25,750 nt of DNA from Lachnospiraceae bacterium (GTDB lineage: Bacteria > Bacillota > Clostridia > Lachnospirales > Lachnospiraceae). The notes under the pieces were generated by a model. The model searched no databases. It saw only the letters and a program-made list of their open reading frames with translations, and had not been told where the DNA came from. Positions 22,796-25,750 of this stretch are shown piece after piece. The DNA is taken from NCBI GenBank assembly GCA_014804185.1, contig JAAVAG010000012.1:1-25750 (forward strand), in the 5' to 3' direction. Position numbers and translations under genes: made by a program. Each line of letters opens with the position of its first letter. Position 1 is the stretch's first letter.

Positions 22796-23485
22796 GTGGC
22801 AAGACGTGTTTTGGTTGTGGACGATGAGAAACTGATTGTAAAGGGAATACGCTTCAGCCTGGAGCAGGACGGCATGGAAGTGGACGCGGCATATGACGGA
22901 GAGGAAGCGCTGGAATATGCCAGAAACAATGCGTATGATATTATTTTGCTGGATATTATGCTGCCCAAACTGAGCGGTTTTGAAGTGTGCCAGCAGATCA
23001 GGGAATTTTCCAACGTCCCTGTCATTATGCTCACGGCAAAGGGAGAGGACATGGACAAAATATTGGGGCTGGAGTACGGTGCGGATGATTACATCACAAA
23101 GCCCTTTAATATTCTGGAAGTAAAAGCGCGGATCAAGGCGATCATGCGCAGGACGGAGTCGAAAAAGAAAGTCGAAGAGAAGAAAATGATCGTGAACGGG
23201 GATGTGCGCCTGGACTGCGAGGGCAGACGGGTGTATATCCAGGGAAAAGAGATCGGCCTGACGGCCAAGGAATTTGAATTGCTGGAACTGCTCATCCAGA
23301 ACCCCAACCGTGTGTACAGCAGGGAAAATCTGCTGCAGATCATATGGGGAGCAGACTATCCGGGAGATGTGCGGACGGTGGATGTCCATATCAGACGGCT
23401 GCGCGAGAAGATCGAGAAAAACCCGGGAGAACCGAGGTATGTGCACACAAAGTGGGGCGTGGGCTACTTCTTTTTGAATGCTTAG
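22796..23485 (+). CDS. OmpR/PhoB-family response regulator
   Basis: A 229-residue regulator with a receiver domain (VVDDEK, phospho-acceptor Asp53 in LLDIMLPKLSG, Thr in MLTAK, Lys in YITKPFN) and a C-terminal winged helix (LTAKEFELLELLIQNPNRVYSRENLL, then TVDVHIRRLREKIE and WGVGYFF). GTG 22796 is chosen because GGAGG from the end of comEA lies five bases upstream. The gene starts one base after the comEA stop. It pairs with the histidine kinase that follows. Targets are unknown. Confidence 0.94.
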   Translation: MARRVLVVDDEKLIVKGIRFSLEQDGMEVDAAYDGEEALEYARNNAYDIILLDIMLPKLSGFEVCQQIREFSNVPVIMLTAKGEDMDKILGLEYGADDYITKPFNILEVKARIKAIMRRTESKKKVEEKKMIVNGDVRLDCEGRRVYIQGKEIGLTAKEFELLELLIQNPNRVYSRENLLQIIWGADYPGDVRTVDVHIRRLREKIEKNPGEPRYVHTKWGVGYFFLNA

Positions 23486-23527
23486 GCTGATGGGACGATC
23501 GGGGAACCTCAGGCGGGATAGGGGCAA

Positions 23528-25021
23528 ATGTTTTCAAAAATAACAGAGATGCTGGAAAAACTGAAAAAGGTTTACGGACTGCGCAGTCTGCGGTTTCGGA
23601 TCTTCGTGATCATGCTGGCGGTGGGAATGATTCCCGGCGCGCTGATGCGCTACAGTATTGTGGAAAACTATATGGACCGGGCGGTGGATGTGCGTATTGC
23701 CACCGTACAGAATCAGCTGAAAATACTGGCGAATCATCTGATCTATTATGGTTATCTGCAGAGCAGTACGTCTGAATCCATCAACGCGGAACTGGAGATG
23801 CTCTCCAGTCTGTATGACGGCAGAGTGCTGATCATCGGCGGAAATTTTAAGGTGGTAAAAGACACCTACGATATCAGCGAGGGGCGAATCGTCATCTCGG
23901 AGGAGGTTCTCCGCTGCTTTAAAGGGGAGACAATCTCCCGGTATTCCCCCGGCACGGGAGACGCAAACGGCTATATGGAGATCGTTATCCCCATCACGGA
24001 GACTGTCAAAACGATTGTCGATTCGCAGGAAAAGGAAGAGGTCGTGGTGCGGGGCGTCATGCTGACCAGCATCTCCGACGAAAGCATTACCGCCACCACG
24101 GACGTCCTGCGCCGCAACGCTATGATTCTGATGGTGCTTGTGGATCTTGTGATTATCGCCCTGGCTATGGTGCTCTGCAATGTGATGACAAGACCTTTCG
24201 AGAGGATCACCCAGGCAATACGGGACGTGAAGGAAGGATATTCCGATGAGGCCATTTCGGTGCCGGATTACGCGGAGACAGTACATATTGTGGATGCGTT
24301 TAATCAGCTTCAGCGCAGGATGAAGGTATTGGACGATTCCAGACAGGAGTTTGTGGCCAATGTATCCCATGAATTGAAGACGCCCATGGCGTCCATAAAG
24401 GTTTTGGCCGATTCCCTGCTGGCGCAGCCGGACGCTCCGGCACAGCTCTACAGAGAGTTTATGGAGGACATCGCCACGGAGATAGACCGGGAAAACAGAA
24501 TTATAACCGATCTGCTGACGCTGGTGAAGATGGACAAGAAAGCGGCGGATATGAATATAGCGCCGGTCAATATGAATGATCTGACGGAACTGATCCTGAA
24601 AAGGCTCCGGCCTATTGCCAGAAAGAGAGACGTGGAGGTGGTTTTTGAGAGCGCCAGAAACGTGACGGCGGAGGTAGACGAGGTCAAAATGACACTGATC
24701 CTGTCCAACCTGGTGGAAAATGCCATTAAGTACAACAAAGAACATGGGAGCGTCAAGGTGACGCTGGATGCGGATCATCAGAATTTTACCATTGTGGTCA
24801 CGGATTCGGGGATCGGCATGCCGGAGGAAGCGCTGGCGCATATTTATGAGAGGTTTTATCGTGTGGACAAGTCGCATTCCAGGGAGATAGGCGGCACGGG
24901 GCTGGGACTTGCCATCACAAGGAGCGCGGTGCTGATGCACCGGGGATCCATCTCGGTGGTCAGCCGGGAAGGCGAGGGAACCAGTTTCACCGTGAAGATC
25001 CCTTTGATTTATATTATTTGA
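23528..25021 (+). CDS. HAMP-domain sensor histidine kinase
   Basis: A 497-residue membrane kinase. A first membrane helix (about 21-40, FVIMLAVGMIPGAL), an extracellular sensor of about 150 residues, and a second helix (about 196-216, MILMVLVDLVIIALAMVL) lead to a HAMP linker. The HisKA domain has His281 in FVANVSHELKTP. The ATPase domain carries NLVENAIKYN, DSGIGMPEEAL, FYRVDKSHSREIGGTGLGLAI. It resembles WalK/PhoR-type kinases, although no PAS domain is evident. It begins 42 bases after the regulator gene and is followed by a GerMN lipoprotein, a possible accessory part of the sensor. Confidence 0.94.
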   Translation: MFSKITEMLEKLKKVYGLRSLRFRIFVIMLAVGMIPGALMRYSIVENYMDRAVDVRIATVQNQLKILANHLIYYGYLQSSTSESINAELEMLSSLYDGRVLIIGGNFKVVKDTYDISEGRIVISEEVLRCFKGETISRYSPGTGDANGYMEIVIPITETVKTIVDSQEKEEVVVRGVMLTSISDESITATTDVLRRNAMILMVLVDLVIIALAMVLCNVMTRPFERITQAIRDVKEGYSDEAISVPDYAETVHIVDAFNQLQRRMKVLDDSRQEFVANVSHELKTPMASIKVLADSLLAQPDAPAQLYREFMEDIATEIDRENRIITDLLTLVKMDKKAADMNIAPVNMNDLTELILKRLRPIARKRDVEVVFESARNVTAEVDEVKMTLILSNLVENAIKYNKEHGSVKVTLDADHQNFTIVVTDSGIGMPEEALAHIYERFYRVDKSHSREIGGTGLGLAITRSAVLMHRGSISVVSREGEGTSFTVKIPLIYII

Positions 25022-25049
25022 GCAGGTTGTGGAAAGGCATGATTATGTT

Positions 25050-25750
25050 ATGAAAAAAACAGTCTGTCTGATTCTGACATGCTGCATGGCGTTTTTGCTG
25101 ATGTCGTGCGGCTTGCAGGAAGAGCCGGGGGACGAAAACAGAATAAGATTGTATTATATCAGCAATTCAGGGATCAAATTGGAGATGCACGAGTATGCGC
25201 TTCAGACGGTGTGGACGGATCTGCAGATCCGGGAGGTGATAAACCAGCTTTCCACGATGCCGGAGAAACTGGAGTACAAACCGCCTTTTACCATGGGGTT
25301 TACGGTGCTGGATTATTCGCTGGAGGAGGGGCGGCTGACTCTCGATTTGGGTGAAAATTATCGGAGTCTTTCTTCCATCGAGGAGGTGCTGGTCAGAGCG
25401 GCGCTTGTGCGCAGTTTTACGCAGCTGGAGGGGATTGATTACGTGGCCATCACGGTATCGGGCGAGCCGCTTCATGACAGTCTGGGAAATGTGGTGGGAC
25501 TTATGAGCGCGGATCAGTTTATCGATAAAGTTGACGATGAGATCAGCACATATGAGAAAGCGCGGCTGAAGCTGTATTTCGCCAATGAGGCGGGCGACGC
25601 GCTGCTGGCAGTCAACAGGACGCTGGCGTATAATTCAAATATCCCACTGGAGAGACTTGTAATAGAGCAGATCCTGTCAGGGCCGGGACCAGAGATTCCG
25701 GAGGCGCATCCTACGGTCAATCCCGATACAAAGCTGGTGGGAGTCACAGT
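25050..25750 (+). CDS. GerMN-domain lipoprotein (partial, cut by window end)
   Basis: The visible 233 residues start with a lipoprotein signal: MKKTVCLILTCCMAFLLMSC, with Cys20 in the lipobox. The following region (RIRLYYISNSGIKL..., EEVLVRAALVRSFTQLEGIDYVAITVSGEPL) fits a first GerMN domain, and a second begins near residue 160 (ARLKLYFANEAGDALLAVNRT...). GerMN domains occur in GerM, a spore-formation lipoprotein, and in LpqB of Actinobacteria. The gene has no stop in the window, so the end is truncated. GGAAAGG lies 12 bases before the ATG. It is 28 bases after the kinase gene on the same strand. A role in signalling with the kinase is inferred. Confidence 0.85.
   Translation, partial: MKKTVCLILTCCMAFLLMSCGLQEEPGDENRIRLYYISNSGIKLEMHEYALQTVWTDLQIREVINQLSTMPEKLEYKPPFTMGFTVLDYSLEEGRLTLDLGENYRSLSSIEEVLVRAALVRSFTQLEGIDYVAITVSGEPLHDSLGNVVGLMSADQFIDKVDDEISTYEKARLKLYFANEAGDALLAVNRTLAYNSNIPLERLVIEQILSGPGPEIPEAHPTVNPDTKLVGVT

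Overview
The window looks like chromosomal DNA of a spore-forming, Gram-positive Clostridia bacterium, most likely a Lachnospiraceae relative. Support: a SpoVAE sporulation protein, a DUF5721-type protein, a duplicated PF06541 membrane protein, an ArgR-type operator candidate, strong AGGAGG-like ribosome sites, many GTG/TTG starts, and a moderately GC-rich coding style with AT-rich spacers. This placement rests on recognised families, not on a database search. I see no rRNA, tRNA, CRISPR array, insertion sequence or prophage.

Left end (1-1360): a divergent, AT-richer pair, a MazG-like pyrophosphohydrolase and a HAD-like hydrolase, each behind its own extended -10 promoter. From about 1400 the sequence turns GC-richer. 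A LytTR response regulator and a soluble GHKL kinase (1407-2764) precede a heterodimeric ABC exporter (2907-6546). A terminator, a new promoter and a small hairpin separate regulators from exporter, and a second strong terminator (6615-6646) closes the block. Then come a solitary spoVAE, a large LtaS-like sulfatase-fold enzyme, a bidirectional terminator, a DUF5721 gene on the minus strand and a DegV lipid-binding protein.

Middle (11163-21463): arginine biosynthesis dominates. argG, with a DUF1294 membrane protein gene immediately downstream of it, runs leftward and is divergent from a pepF-like M3 oligopeptidase. The divergent promoters share TTGCAA -35 boxes, and the pepF start region carries a striking operator-like array of three contiguous 8-bp half-sites. 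After a duplicated PF06541 membrane protein comes a GNAT acetyltransferase-argJ-argB-argD run behind ARG-box-like sequences. No argC, argF or argH is present here. An orphan solute-binding protein follows argD closely and may be co-transcribed with it.

Right end (21545-25750): a small DUF606/YdcZ-type transporter, then a new promoter and a Shine-Dalgarno-sequestering hairpin in front of a lipoprotein ComEA. Behind it are an OmpR-type response regulator, a HAMP histidine kinase and a GerMN-domain lipoprotein cut by the window edge. The last three genes match the order of mtrA-mtrB-lpqB in Actinobacteria, which suggests a three-part envelope-sensing system here, linked to a DNA-uptake-type protein.

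Most genes are ordinary and well supported. The most interesting items are the pepF operator array, the hairpin over the comEA ribosome site, the kinase-regulator-GerMN lipoprotein set, and the GNAT enzyme at the head of the argJBD operon.
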